From: Linepithema humile
Taxonomy: Eukaryota > Arthropoda > Insecta > Hymenoptera > Formicidae
Reading direction: 5' to 3'
Length of the DNA stretch: 64,000 nt
Assembly (NCBI RefSeq): GCF_040581485.1
Contig: NC_090133.1
Span: 7,254,001 to 7,318,000 of the forward strand
This document shows positions 21,517 to 34,832 of this stretch, one piece after another; the first letter of the stretch is position 1, and every line of letters begins with the position of its first letter. The notes beneath the pieces are model-generated. The model was not told the DNA's origin and did not search any database. It saw only the letters and a program-made list of their open reading frames with translations. The translations under genes were made by a program, and so were the position numbers.

Positions 21517-22264
21517 TGCGTATGGTACACGTGCGTGAAACGCCGCCTACTTCACCGCCGGAACTGTTGATTGCGGTCGAACCGCGATACGAGGAAAAGC
21601 GCGCCGTCGCCCACCCACCGCGATGCAACCTCCCTGTATTGATGCGCGCGAAAATGCATCGGCCTTTCGATTTAGAGAGTGACTTTCAAACATGGTGTCT
21701 AGTTTCGAGAGCGGACAGGTTTGTGTGGCAATAAAATGTAATAGTATTTTATATAATACTACGTTTGAAAAGAGGAAAAGAAGGTAAGCGGAATAAATAC
21801 ATGAATGAGTTATTGAAAAATATTTTTAGATAAATTCACTTTTGCTGAATGAAAGTATTATTTTATGAGAGTAAACTTCTCAAGCATTAATTAAGTTTCG
21901 TTTCTTTTATTTTGTAAAACTGCGGCTTGAAAAATAATAATTACGTCGCCAATGAGAACTTACTTTTTCGGATACTGTTAAGTGTACTATTCAAAATTAT
22001 TGCAAGAGAATATTTACGGCACATTTACATTAGCATTTATATTACGCTGGGGATAGTATGATAGCTTTTAGTTTTCGATGATGTAGCCCTTGCATAAAAT
22101 GTTAGAGCTCTGGATATACTGTTAAAATATATATTTGAAAAATAATATACGTGTTACGCGGTATGGTATTACTGCGTTATACGCGTAAAAAAATTTTAAT
22201 TAAATAAAAATATAAGTAGATATCATTTTATCCGACTCTTCTAACATACATTTTTTTTTCGCAG
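21514..22264. other. CpG patch then AT-rich spacer ending in an acceptor
   Basis: CpG-rich to 21740, then AT-rich. AAG|GTAAGC at 21783/21784 is a weak donor. The right end is a T9 tract plus CGCAG. Confidence 0.45.
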
Positions 22265-22350
22265 ATGATTTCACGGAAAATTACTTGTAATGCAACCTTG
22301 ATGTATCCATCTGTACGGGAATGAAACATTCCATAGCGACGATGCGAAAG
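22265..22350 (+). other. Candidate noncoding exon
   Basis: Left edge: TTTTTTTTTCGCAG (AG at 22263-22264). Right edge: GCGAAAG|GTAGGT. All three frames contain stops within the 86 bp, so if spliced it is UTR or noncoding RNA. The donor overlaps a let-7-like word that was examined and rejected as a microRNA. Confidence 0.2.
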
Positions 22351-25300
22351 GTAGGTAGTAGGTAATAGTATCATGGAAGTTCTATTAATTAACAAAAATT
22401 CACAATGCGTTACGTTTTTCAAATATTTTAGCGCGAATTTCTTATCATTGTAACACGCGGCGTAACATGGCAAAACGTGTAGAAAGTGGGTCACGAGAAA
22501 TCGATACTATGAGCACAATGATTTTTTGCGCTCACAAATTTTGGTTTATAAGTGGACGCATGCACTAATGCCTGTTTGATTTTTACAATTATTATTTAAT
22601 TCTGGGGCATATTTTTTTCGTATCGTAAATTTCATTAAATCATAGTGTAATATACAGGATTTCACAGGAGAAATATCACGCCACTTATATACGCGCAAAG
22701 TAGCAGGTGTTGTTTGGAAAAAGGATGTGCTTCGCTGCAATCTTAAATTTCGAATATTAGCTTTGCTTCTGTTCAAAATGCGAATTGTTTGAAAATCCGC
22801 TGCTTGAGTATCTCGCGAATGAATGACTATTGCACGTCCCAGATTTATTTTCGCATATATCCAGATTAGTCGGTCGCACGTTCGTCCGCAGCTCCATTGT
22901 TTGTAATGCCCGGCGCAATGCGTTATCACGCGCCAGCGCTTGACACAGAATCAACCTGGAAAAAGCTGCCGCAACAAAATTGCGCAATGTCGGTGCCTCA
23001 CTTGTATTTTATTACCCGGACTATACCACGTCGATGTGCGATGATGGCTTGACGCATCGGCCGATAATCGATGGCAACCAGAAAAAAAGATGTCCAACAA
23101 GGATCAGCGGTAAACGACTCGCGTCGTGTTTACACGCGAACGTTTTTTTTTTTTTTTTATTTTTATTTGCGAATTTTTATTCGCGTGCGCGCATCAATCA
23201 GCCAGATGGGAAAATATTACAATGACTCGTTAACAGTGAAATTTCTCATGACACGCCCCGTTGGTGCACGATGGCTCGTTACAGCGAGAACGCCACGCTG
23301 ACCTGAAATATTTTGATGACGCTCGATAATAGTGTCTCGCAGCCAGAAGCTTGCCCATCGATCTAGTTATCGCATGCACGTGTAATTTAAAAACTGCAGC
23401 CGACCCGCTTTAATGGTTTTCAATGATGGAGCGGCGACATCGCGACGCAGTGAATTTTCTGCTGTCAAATCGATCGCGGAACAAGAAAATACGATTAATA
23501 AAACCGGACTGTAACGATCATTAAATGCGTTGCAAATATTCGCAATATCTCGGGAATGATGGGCTCCCGCATTTTGTGGATTTGCACGGTTTTACATAAG
23601 TGCTATTTCGATCTGGGCGAGTAAATGAAAGGATAATTCGTCCCTCTCAAACCGAATGGCGTCGAACTTAATAGAATATAAACGAACAATCGATAAGGAT
23701 TTAAAAAAGACCACATTTGCCGGCAACTACGATGCGTTCGCAATCGCATGCCGCGGGTATAAACAATCCGACCGCGTCACGCGATATGTTTCGACGATTC
23801 GCAGCCGGTTCCAGGGATTTCGGTTCGTAATGGAACTATCGGATCATCGGCGCCCGTGACGTCAGCGCGAAACCGTCGGGAGCCCTTTTTGCGAAATCGA
23901 ACCAGGAGTTCGCCCCAGTTGGTCCCGCACACCCGGTACGTCCCGCGTACGTGAATGTATTCGCAAGCGCGCGAGAGAGTCGGTGTAATTCAGATCATTT
24001 CTATGGGTGTATGCGAGAGCGCGAGTGGGTTTCGCCGCGCGCACATATGCATCCGCGTATATGCGCGCCGGGCGCGCTGCAATATCAGAACCAAAGGGTA
24101 GATTCGCCCTGACGTACGAACAGTCGCTCAAAGTAACTTCCGACGTAAGCGAAGTCTTGTGCGGATATGATAAAAGTAGTACAAAATGAAATTATTGTCT
24201 ACGATGGCGCTCATAATTGTTGGTACAACAAAGAGGCGCAGAAACGCCTTTTCCACGGACTATTATTTATTCAAAACGAATGAAACTTTTTTGCTCGTTC
24301 GCAGCAAAATTGAGAGAATTACAAAATATATTAAATTCGAATTCTAAAATATATCGGATAAGTATTTTGCTATTATCGCGGACTTTGTTGTTATTTTTGT
24401 TATTTTATTGGTCCGTGTTTTACATGGCTGTCGATATTCTTCGCATTTTTGTTTTTCGAAATGTTTCGAAATGGCATATGTTTTATTGAAAAGTTGAAAT
24501 TGAAAAGCTTTATGTTAATTTCAGCACATGGCCTCTATCATTTCTCTTGTTAATCGATCAATGACGTTTGCTCCAATACCTTCGAGAGCAATTGACATTT
24601 AGCGGACTGCGACAGACCCGATTTTACAGATTCACCCAACTGATACAGTTGGCACGGATCTCGGTCCTTATTGATCCCTCTGTCGTCTGACCGTTGCAGC
24701 GAGGATATCACGATTAAAGCGGAAATTTATCGTCCATTAATAATTAGAGGAGCGCGAAGGGAAGAAGCGGTTTCCCGGCATCTTCGATGTATGCGATATG
24801 TATGTAGATGTGTGTGCGTACACTACTTATATAGTCCGTCATAACAATCTAACAGTCGTAACTCCATTTTCATTACCTCGCTTTATAACGTCGCACCGTT
24901 ATCATAAAGATGACGGTAAAATCTCGTAGAGCTGCGCCATCCGTTTCGATGCGATTTATTATTCGGTCTGATAGTTTTACCTTTTCGTTCACTTTACGCA
25001 GCAAATGCAGACCTTGCGTGCAATCTATTAAACGTATATTTCATTCGATTAAATCGAAGAAAATCTAAATAGCGATGTAAATGTACAAGTGGAGAAAAAC
25101 TGCAATGTTTCTAAATAATAATAAATTAAATTCTCATTGGTGTGTTTTTTAAATTTTTTTCTCGAAATTCTATTTCTAAGTGATGAATTTTTACAATGTT
25201 ACGGTTTCTTTAAATTGCTAAAAAAAGTCAAATCAAGTCACATATATTCGCATTAGAGATAGTCAGAAGCACAATAACATCATCAGAGAATCAGAGAATC

Positions 25301-25360
25301 AGAGAATTATGATTAGAGCTTAAAGGGCGCTTGTAATGTACATCATGCGACTTTCTCTGC
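22351..25360. other. Mixed AT-rich and CpG-containing sequence, no gene seen
   Basis: Moderate base composition, no long skewed tract. A T16 run lies at 23143-23158. A CpG-rich patch at 23860-24120 contains purine-pyrimidine alternations. The frame 24217-24489 (+) encodes a hydrophobic stretch (ISILLLSRTLLLFLLFYWSV) but is AT-codon driven and has no support. A candidate acceptor lies near 24523. A three-unit octamer repeat occurs at 25282. Confidence 0.5.
25282..25307. repeat. Octamer tandem repeat (ATCAGAGA x3)
   Basis: Three perfect copies of an 8-bp unit. Confidence 0.9.
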
Positions 25361-25810
25361 CATTTTGATTCCATCGTCAGCTAATAATCTCTTCCACATT
25401 CAGCCGCCGTGGGGTGCCAGGTGAATCCGGAGGGTGTGGGCGCGCCGTAATTATGAATATAAATCGGCGAATGATGGCGGTGGTAGTTTGGGTGGAGGAC
25501 AGGGCGATGAGGGGGGAGAGCCGGGCAGCGAGCGAGGAGGCGGAATGGAAAGCGGTGGTCCCGGAGCGGCGAGACGGGGGATGAAAATGACGCCGGGAAT
25601 CCGGCGTTTGCCGTCTTTTAATTTTAATTAAAGGAAGGTTGGGACGCGGACCTGGCGGGGGTTCCGCCGATGGTGGGTGGCTCGCGGTGGAAAAACAGAT
25701 GCCTGCCATTAAGGTAAAGGGGTGACTACCGGAGCTTTCGTGTTTCTCCGCCGTTGGCCGCGCGTTACAAGTTTTTTTTCTTCTTCCGCTCTCTCTATAA
25801 TCTCTCCACA
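25361..25810. other. Small GC-rich, G-skewed island
   Basis: Gly-rich / Pro-rich frames only. CpG-rich with G-runs of 3-6. No splice sites of quality. Confidence 0.5.
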
Positions 25811-27790
25811 TCAAAAATTGATGCCATGTTCATTTTAATTAAGAAAGACCGACGCGTTAACTTGTTCAAATTATCCATTATTGAAATTAAGATCGGATAT
25901 GCTGATATCACACACCATTAACTCTCATACTATTAACATATTTTCTTCCAATCGTAAATTCTTCGAAAAACAATTGATTCTTTTCAAACAAAAGTGTGAT
26001 TAATAATACACCTTTATTATGACTTTTCTATTCATATTACAATTTTCATATCAAACATCAGCTTAGAAATTAACTGAATAATATAAAAGTTTATTGATTT
26101 ACATTTTAGAAATTTAAACTTCTTCCGTAAATCGTAACTCCAAACAGAATGTTATTAATAAACTTTCAATAAACATTAATTTCAACAAACAATAATTGTA
26201 AATAATTTTAAAAGTTATATCTTGTGCAGTAATCTTCTTTGGGAGTGGTACGTGTCACATGATCCTGTTCACATTCGCCAGCGTGGGTGAATGTTTAACA
26301 ATACAGCGAATTATCGCGCGCGCGTCTATGCTGATATTTCTAAATCGAACAGGATGCCGCTTTTCACTTTCCATGCAGCACGCGTTTTCAATTGACCGGC
26401 GCTCTAGTTTTTTTCCCTTTTCCTTTTATTTTTTTTTATTCCCACTTCGCGGGAAATTGTTCGAATCGAGAGATAAATTTCTAGCGGCACAATAGCTACC
26501 GGCAGCCTCTCGACATTAAGCCTCATTCACAATGGCCATTATCACTAACGTGATTGCAGCGTTGTACGCCGTGTAGAATGCAATGCGTTCCTAGAAGCAC
26601 CGATGGCCATTGCCATCCCTCGGAGGAAGGACTGGCTCGCACCCCTCTCTACTAGTGCACCCTTCGTCGGATAGGTCGATACACGGTACGAGAACGCGAA
26701 AATTTGCAGTGCTTGTGCAATAAAAACGAAACGTGTCATACAAAGAAACTCGATTCGTAATACATAATTAGTATGCGATATACAAAAGCAGGGAAAACGG
26801 CAGAAGACAAAAAAAAAAACTGATAAAATATCGTTTTTTCAAAATAATTATACTTATTTTGAAACAGAAAAAGATTTGAAAAATAAATTATATTGTTTCT
26901 ATTTTTGCGATAAAAATGATCCTTTTTTATACATAGATTAATCATATAAATCTAGAAACTGATTTGTGAAATAATTTACAAAATTATAAAACTTTTTTCT
27001 GTGTGGCAATTGCTTTCCTCTACAAATATTAATTTAATAATGTCCTTTTTACTTTTATTATTATTAGCATTTTAAGATCGTGTTTGATGAGGTCTTGTAA
27101 AGCAATAAATTTTTTTACGCATATGAGATCGACCAACGCTGCTCGCATTTGTCGAATAGCAACCTTGGAAGATTTTAAACGTTCAACAAAGTATGGGCAC
27201 CGCATATCAGATTTGGGTTGCCATAAAACATACGAACACACGTCGCAACTCGTCGAATGTCTATGACTTGAAATGCGATAGCAACAAAGATAGATCGAAT
27301 ATTCAAAAATGCATCGCGGCACCATCGTGTAACGCCCGGTCTTATTCTTCACTCTCGTAAAACCGCAAAGTATTCCGCGCTATAAATCCGTCCGAAGTAC
27401 CGCGCCCGCCTCCGCGCGTCGACGTAGTCAATTTCATTCTAGTCTTCCTCTTCGCGCATTCCTTCACAGAAACACATTCCGACGCACGCATGAAGGATAA
27501 GTAGTGATTTTTTTTTTTTAAATAAACTCCAGCGCTTTATTTTTTGATTGTACTCAATATGTAGAACAATTTTATTTTTAACGAGGCAGTTCAAAAATAA
27601 TTTCTAACGGTTTAGAAATGAATTTGTAGCACTTGCGAATTCAAATATTGTAACTTGCTATTATTTTATCCTTGATAATTGTAACATAAAAATTCGAGGA
27701 AGTGATATTCAAAGAAACGGCAATTCACGTGAAAAAATATGAGAGGATATATCTATATATATGTATCAATTGAAATATTTATCGATTCCT
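25811..27790. other. Mostly AT-rich spacer
   Basis: AT-rich with a mixed CpG-containing part at 26240-26730 and 27340-27480. A 107-codon minus-strand frame at 27029-27352 has an unusual non-repetitive composition (several Cys, ending in KVKRTLLN) but no recognised domain. I suspect a transposon remnant and cannot name a family. Confidence 0.4.
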
Positions 27791-28930
27791 CTATTTAGGA
27801 CAGGTCTCACTCGTATATTTTTGGAACGCGACGTTTCTATCTTTGGTCGCCCTCGTCGGCGAGTTCTTCCCTCTAAAAAAAGATGCCAAACGGGCGGCGT
27901 CCTTTGACATTCCGCCGTTGTTGCTCGCCGGCGGAATTTCGCTTAACGATCTACCTGAACTCCACCATGAAAGTTGAATCTTGCGCGTCAAGCTTCCGGC
28001 CGAGAAGGAGATGGAACGCCTCTCTCTTCGTGCGATCCTCGAAGGAACGAGGACGAGATGAAGCAAGGAAGCGAGAAAGCGAGAAAGAGTTAGCACACGT
28101 CGCAGCGAGGGTGAGATGAAGTTCCGTGCGCTCGCTCGTTCAACCCCCCTCCCTCCCCCTCCCTCCCCTCCCCATCATCATCGCAGGGAGCGTTTAATCC
28201 GTAACTTTGGCGCTCGCGTCCCCCGAGGGAACGTTCTCTTTGGTTTTCCGCGCGCAACAATAAGTTTTCCCCCGATGCAGGCCTGTCAACGACGCACAAT
28301 TGGCGGCGGCGGCAGCGACGGGGGATGGTGACGGCGGCGGTGATGGGCGGGGGTGGTTCGCTCGGCTCCGGTTGCACCCACCACCCCCTTGTGTCCCCCC
28401 CCCCTTCCTCCTTCTCGCCGTGCCGCACTATCCGACCACCCAACTCCATCCTCTTCGGATGGGACTCATCCCATTCTCTGTACGCCGTGATTGCACGGCC
28501 CGGGGGCGATATTGGGGTGCGTATGGATCGGCATGAGGGGGTGCGCCACTCACTCTCTGCCTCCTCTCTATCTATCTGGCCTCTCCTCCCCCACGCCTCG
28601 GCGAATCTACCGTTCTATCGTACGTACGCGCGCATCACGTCTGTTTCTGCCTTTCCCATTCTATCGGTTCAACCTCTTCATCGCCCACGTGCTCTCTCTC
28701 CCTCTCTCCCCTGCTCACCCACCGTCGCCCACTCACTCCCCCGATCCTTCCTTCCGACTACGGAGAGATGAGAGGCGCGCGCTTTATGGACGAGGGTGAC
28801 CCGAGAAACTCCGCCGCGGAGGAATTACCGATATCGGATACGCGAGCAAACGCATATATACGCAAGCATCCGGGAACGCGTCTCGGAATATTTTCGAAGA
28901 TCTATGCGTTACGCGTGAGAGGTAATCCAG
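27791..28930. other. GC-rich block, C-skewed
   Basis: Pyrimidine-rich + strand with C-runs near 28145-28172 and 28385-28415, triplet GGC/GAC around 28300-28340, and CT words to 28740. Frames are P/S/L or G/R artefacts. Confidence 0.55.
28145..28172 (-). other. G-quadruplex-capable tract (minus strand)
   Basis: Four or more C3-C6 runs with single-T spacers on the + strand. Confidence 0.6.
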
Positions 28931-29900
28931 CGGTGGCATAAAAAAAGTAGCACTCGCGAATAAACATAGGATACCGCGAAATCGCTAAAATGTTCTCTTT
29001 TAAACTCTTTGAATAATTCGGACTCGAGTTTTTCAGATAAGAAGTTTGAAGGAAAGTCGTCGTTACCATACTGTTTCCACACCGTACCAGCGGTGCTTTG
29101 CGTCTCTCGAATATCTACGGAGTCTCCAATGATTCGCAATATTCTCCCTTTATATTTGATTTCATATGTTCCCTTTTTTGAAAAATATTACGCATCGAGT
29201 ATCAGAGATTCGTATTTTTTTCGAAAGCGAAAATATGCGGCGGTACGTATCGGTTTGTAAATTCGTACCGGCCGTTTTAGGACGCATACAATGGGCGAGG
29301 CCAAAAACGTAACTTGCTGCGGCGAAATGAAATATATGATGTTCAAAATTGAAGCGCGTAATTCGCGCGGCCGGGCGCGGTGTGTATTTTTATTTTCTCT
29401 GTGGCGAAATTACAATTTTACCATGCACACGATTTATTCCCCGCGGTGCGCCGCCCATCGGAAACGCTGTAAATGATTTTCCGCAGTCATCGTTTTTGTG
29501 CGCCCGCGCCCGCGCCCGCGCCCCACCGCTTTCGCCCGGGTAAAGTCATTGATATTTAGACAACGCGGTTAATCATCGAATTCGGACGGACCAATCCAGT
29601 TACCATCCAATAGTGGTGCGGATTGAAACGCATTCGACCGACTGTGTTTCCAAGCGAAACGCAACGAGCCGGGAAGGGGGAGAGGTGGAGACCGGACGAA
29701 AAACGGGGGTTGTGTCGCTCGGAACCCTTCTCGACTTTTATCCGTAATCCCCTCGCACGCAAGCCCGACTACTGCGCAACCGGAAACGAGGGATTCGACG
29801 AAGGACGATTAGATCTTGCTCCGGCGATGACGGATGCATCTTCGGAATCGTTGATATTGGATACTCGCGGATGGACTCGTCAACGTCATCTCGAGACAAA
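28931..29900. other. Mixed CpG-containing sequence
   Basis: Short overlapping frames on both strands without family resemblance. A hexamer repeat at 29501-29524. Confidence 0.45.
29501..29524. repeat. (CGCCCG)n hexamer repeat
   Basis: About four units of a C/G-only hexamer. Confidence 0.9.
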
Positions 29901-30960
29901 GATAAAATGAAATGTCCAACACCATTCGATCTTAAGATTCGTATCTTCGCGGTGGACAGGAGATTTGGAAGAATAAACATACCAAGTTCTGAAAATGATA
30001 TAGATAAATCTCTGTGTCAAAGAGAAGGAAAATCAAGTAGTAAGAAAAAGTTCAAATATGTTTTTTATAATTGAAAAATGTTTGTTGCAGTTAGAATTAC
30101 GTAATTATTTTCACGTTTTCGCGATTAATTTGTATCAGCCTGCTTTTATATTTACAACAAAATCACCGATTATTTTATTTATAAATATATTCACCGAATA
30201 ATACATTATATTGAATTAAAAATTAAATAAAAATAGTAATCGGATATATGTATCTGGACAATATGATACAATCGCTTTCCATTATTGTGCTCATTTTTCA
30301 GTATCTACTTTCCGTTTTCCTTACATTTGCTGTAGATACTTATTAAAAGAGAAATTAATTTGATCAAATAATATTCTACTGCGAAACTAATTCCACTTTA
30401 TAAAAAGACAGTATTTTTGCTGATTATTTGATATAAGAATCGCGTGGGAATTCGTTGATATTAAGTAAATTGATATCACTCTTAAATAAAACGTTGCTGA
30501 GATACAGTTAAGAAAGTGAAAACATTTGTAGCGTAATTGTTCCAAATTATCTTTTTATTTAAAACCACTAAATTACTCAAGTGAGATGATATATAATTGT
30601 TATTGCAATTTATATGAATTATTCATACTTGAAATTTTGATATATATAGAATAGAAGATATAAAGATATAATATATTCTTAAAATATTAACTTCATAAAT
30701 TATAATTACATTTATATTTCTTAAATTTTATATATGCTTTTCAATGATGTAAAATATGTATTATACAAATTATCTTACATTTTAAAGTATTATATTTTCT
30801 TCAACTATAATGTTAAATTATTATTTAATCATAATTCAATAATGCCAAAGTCATAGTTCAGTATTTTAGATTGCGGTTATTTTTCTTCGTAAGAAAATTG
30901 ATTTTTGAAAATGCAGGTTTGCACAAATCAATTTGATGATTCGGTTCACAGCGCAACTAA
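29901..30960. other. Longest AT-rich stretch
   Basis: More than 1 kb with very little G or C and no open frame beyond about 60 codons. TA/TTA words are frequent but there is no clean array. No feature seen. Confidence 0.6.
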
Positions 30961-31373
30961 TAACTCCGCGATGTCTCGTAAAGCATAATTCCTCGCTGAT
31001 GATCCCGCTCGTAAAAATCTCCGCGACGCACAAGATCAAAGCAGTTTACGATCGTAATAAGTACCCTGCCATAACTAACGCCCGGTACTAGCCGACCGCG
31101 GGTCCTCTATGTGCGCGAGCCTTCCTCATTATCCCCACGCAGGATGTGATCTGCGCCGGACATTAGTAATATTGTACATCAGCAAGCTCTCCAGCGGTAG
31201 GACGACGTACAATTTAGTCGTTTACTCGGTGACAAAGGGCACCTTCACTACGCATTCCTGGTTACATTTACACCATCAGTAGGTACAGGATCATTGCCCA
31301 ACATGGGAAACTTGCGCCTGCACACACGCGTATATATACACACGTAGATATATAAACGCGCGCGCTACGCTCG

Positions 31374-31396
31374 CACACACACACACACACACACAC
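31374..31396. repeat. (CA)n microsatellite
   Basis: Eleven perfect units. Confidence 0.95.
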
Positions 31397-31910
31397 GTCC
31401 GTATCCGTAAACTCGTGGTCCGTTTCCATCCTGACCCAACCAACCGACCACCCCCTCAAACCAACGGCCCCTAACCGTCCGCACTTTGTGCGGCGTCCAA
31501 GAGGGTGAGAAAGAGATGCGGGACGTAGAGGCGGACGCGGGGGCGGTAGAAGGGCGCCAGGCAACCCTCCTAACTCTCTGGCCCCCGGGGGTGAACGTGG
31601 GCTGGCTCGCTGCGAGTAAATGGGGCTACGGGGGGTGGCGGATGGGGTGAGTTAGGTGGAAGCACGGAGGACTAGGGATATTACGGACAGGACGCCCGAG
31701 ATATCCAGCCCTCTTCCCGCCCTTCCGTTCCCCGCGCTCCCTCCTCGGGCGACCATCTCGAGGGGCGACTATTCGGGGGAGGAAAAGGCGCCCGAGAGGC
31801 GGCTAAGGGTAGCGACAGATATAACCGTAACGCACACACGTTCAAGAAGCAGAATTCTGAGTGGAATTTCGAGCGAGCCGAATAGACGACGGCGGGGTCT
31901 CTGCCGAGAC

Positions 31911-31938
31911 GCCGCTGCCGCCGCCGCCGCCGCCGCCG
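31911..31938. repeat. (CCG)n triplet array
   Basis: Nine units with one CTG interruption; reads poly-A on the + strand, poly-R/G on the other. Confidence 0.95.
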
Positions 31939-32370
31939 TCGGTTGAAAAGAGAAAGCGAATCGGGCGCAACGGGGTCGGAGACGGAGGGCGAAAGGTGCG
32001 CGAGCGAGACGGAGAGATTAGCTTCCTTGGTTATTAATAAACGCTTCGCGCGGACCTTGATAGCGCGCGTAATGGAACGAGAGTAGTTTACCCTTATTGC
32101 CTCCCACCGCTCTTTGACTACCACGGCCCACGAACCACCGGGTTCTCATGATCGCGGTCTCCCCGCCTGCCCGTTTCTCGCTCCTGCCTAAACTAACACC
32201 TACGCCGCCAAGAAGCCCGCCGTTTCTTCCCACTCCCCCGTAACAATCGGGGTTATTTACTTTTCCATTACGCGGATGAGGTAACCGCCCTGTTTCACCG
32301 CCTGCCCGTTCCATTGTCGAACTACGGTAATCCGAGAATTCGTGTAAAATCGAATTGACGGCTCGTAACA

Positions 32371-33720
32371 TTTTATTTGATCCTTAAAATACTTTAATAG
32401 ACACAGAGGACTAGTTGTACAAGTACAACAAATTCTTATCGATATGTATTCGACTGATCTAATGCGTGCAGCTAAATATATATAATATATTTATGATATC
32501 ATCGTATGTTGTATCACTTCGTTGAAATCAATGCAACAATATTTGTTATTTTATAGTGCATCTTGCATTATTTGTTATTCGTTAAGGAAAAATACTAATT
32601 TAAAAAACATTTTATTTTATTATTTTGCGCAGTTTATCAAAGATGCTTTACATTTCACATTAAAGCGTCCAAAAAAATGTATCTACTTAAGAATAACTTA
32701 ATAATATTTGAAAAAAATATTATGCGCAATTTCATGATAACGAATGAAAACACTGCACGTTGTATTCTTTATATTACGAGAAAATAGCCGCAACGCAACG
32801 TTTTTTATTCGTGACATATATTTCTTTTTATATAGCGGCAGCTCCTCGCTTGTTGTTACATAGCGTTCTAATTGGCTGCTACTAGTATTACGACTTATAT
32901 ACACTTTCCTGGGCAGGCCAGCAATAGCAGGCCAGAGCGATGCGGTGTTCCGAAACTCTGTTGGTGCTCTTTGTCATCCAAACACCCCGTCGTTACGGTC
33001 CCACACCCCGGTAAACCCCCTTCGAGGTTCGCTATGGTTTTAGTTTGAGATGAGATGTTCTCATAGTCCCTTCTACTTCCCTACGCTGGTCGCTCCTAGT
33101 ATCTACGTCGCCATGCGAAACGATCTATCCGTTCTCCGCAAATCCACTGTATACTACCAAGATTGTATTGACCACTGTAGAAAAATCTTACGTTCTCTAA
33201 TGTTTTTTGCGAAATTTAAGTTACACAATCTGAGATTTATATATTGTATATATATATATATATATATTTATTATAATTAACAATTGCTTTTAAGCTTATT
33301 TTCAACAATTTTGTGGCATAAATATATAGCATCGGGCAACGTCAATTTCCGTTTGTCTGAAGAATTTCAAAGAAAACAATTTAATTTGAATTTTAAACCA
33401 TGAAAATTTTGTAAGAAAATTTGACCTTTTTACGCGTTTATATATTTTTGTATTATTTCTGCATTAAAACACGTGAAACATTAAAAATGCCATAAAATTC
33501 AAATTTTCTCTATTTTGTTAAAATATATTCATCGCATTAACATGTTTGTATACGCATAAAGAATGAACGCCACAATATTTTGCCATAACAAATTTCTACA
33601 ATGTTACTAATACTTTAATTAAACGCAACGAAAATCTTTGACGGCATATAATACTTTCTCTCGTTTTGCATTTCTCTCTATCCTCTGCTCGAAATCTTCG
33701 GTATCTAGGTCAGCCCTAAT
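32371..33720. other. AT-rich spacer
   Basis: AT-rich except 32900-33110. Nothing else recognised apart from a TA array. Confidence 0.55.
33247..33267. repeat. (TA)n microsatellite
   Basis: Ten perfect units. Confidence 0.93.
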
Positions 33721-34790
33721 CGTTTCTTAAACTTTCAGTCTTGACGTTAATTACCGAGGGACGAGGAGGGGCAAGAAGAAAAAGACAGGAACGTAACGCA
33801 AAAGTAAGACGATTAAAAAATTGATAATGGATTTTTGCGATCCGCGCGCTGCAAACTTTTGCCGTAAACGATCTAATTAAGCGTTTTTCAAAGTTACACG
33901 TGACCGCGTTGGAGATCGCGCAGCTCGATTCCGTGGCCTCGGGACGATTGATCTCGAAACGATAAATACGCAACTGGAGAAAAACGCCATATTGTTACTG
34001 TTAACAGCGACGATGCCCTTATTAATTTCGTCACTTTCGGTCCTTCTTTCCGTTCTCGGTCCCCCTCGTGCACAATTCCCCAGGCGTTTCGTTTCTCTCG
34101 TTATCGACGGTGGCTCCGGTTGCCCACTCTCCCCTCCGTTCCGTCTTCATCTTCCTTACCGGCCTTTGTACTCTCCGCCGTGGAGGAAGAAAGGAGCCGT
34201 GGGAGTCCAAGAGCGAGACGCCGCGAAAATACATCGGCGTTGTATATCTTCCTTGACCGTCCGGGGCATAACTCCGGGGATGAATCAGTGCTTCTTGGAC
34301 CGCACCGAACCCACACTTTCTCGCAAACCGTCTTCCTACCTCCGCTTTCTCCCTTCACCCTCTTTTCCCCCTCGGGTTGTCGGTCTGTCCGCCGCCTCCG
34401 CCTCCTCGGAGCCATCAGGGTAGAAGAGCGGAGAGAGTAACCCTCTAGCCTGAACCTTCATCAACGGATCTACCAACCCCACCTTTATCAAGAGCCCCCA
34501 GTGCTGCGAATCCCTTTCGCCCGCCCCCGCGAGCGTCTCTCATCCCGTCCGCATCCCGTTCGTCCCTTTTCCACTTTGCCCGCTCTTTCTCCCTCAGCCA
34601 TCTTCGCTCGGCTTCTACCCTCGTAGTCTCTTTTGGTCCTTCCAGTTCCCTCGTCGTTCTGTCCGCCCCGCCGTCAACCTTCCCGCCGCCCGACCGCCCC
34701 TCCCCCCTCCGCGCACCACCGTTCCACCCCACAGATTCTAGATTAACGGAACCCTTTTGCCACTGGGAGAAGGAAGCTAGGTCGACTCAC
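33721..34790. other. CpG-rich, increasingly C-skewed block
   Basis: From 34290 to 34735 the + strand is strongly C/T-rich. It ends at a minus-strand donor. Frames are P/S/R or G/E/R low complexity. Confidence 0.55.
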
Positions 34791-34832
34791 CTAGTGCAAA
34801 GGTGTCGTCGAGATGGCGAGATATAGAACGTG
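34791..34832 (-). other. Candidate 42-nt microexon
   Basis: On the minus strand the acceptor reads CCTACTTTTATCACAG and the donor CACTAG|GTGAGTC. Two of three frames are open; one gives RSISRHLDDTFAL. A 42-nt length keeps frame, as cassette microexons do, but acceptor-donor pairs this close also occur by chance. Confidence 0.17.

Larger units (their letters stand above)
30961..32370. other. CpG-rich block with CA and CCG arrays
   Basis: G-skewed at 31540-31660. A donor GGG|GTGAGTTAGG at 31646/31647 (+) has no acceptor to the left. Frames are artefacts of the arrays and CpG density. Confidence 0.5.

Noticed and set aside
20573..21628. A 351-codon minus-strand open frame, the longest in the window
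   Set aside because: It runs through a TA array (read as IYIYIY), a CAG-rich stretch (read as poly-L) and CpG-rich DNA, all stop-poor. It has no recognisable domain and is rich in H, R and T in a way that follows base composition.
22348..22370. A let-7-like word (GGTAGTAGGT) on the + strand
   Set aside because: The let-7 seed is mismatched and the 3' half differs. The sequence to the right has no complementary arm for a hairpin precursor.
23143..23168. T16 run with AATAAA-like words on the minus strand, as a possible retrocopy tail
   Set aside because: No open frame or mRNA-like unit is found upstream on the minus strand and the surrounding sequence is T-rich anyway.
24217..24489. A 90-codon frame with a membrane-like hydrophobic stretch
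   Set aside because: T-rich DNA produces L/F/I codons by default; no second membrane segment, splice site or homologous motif.
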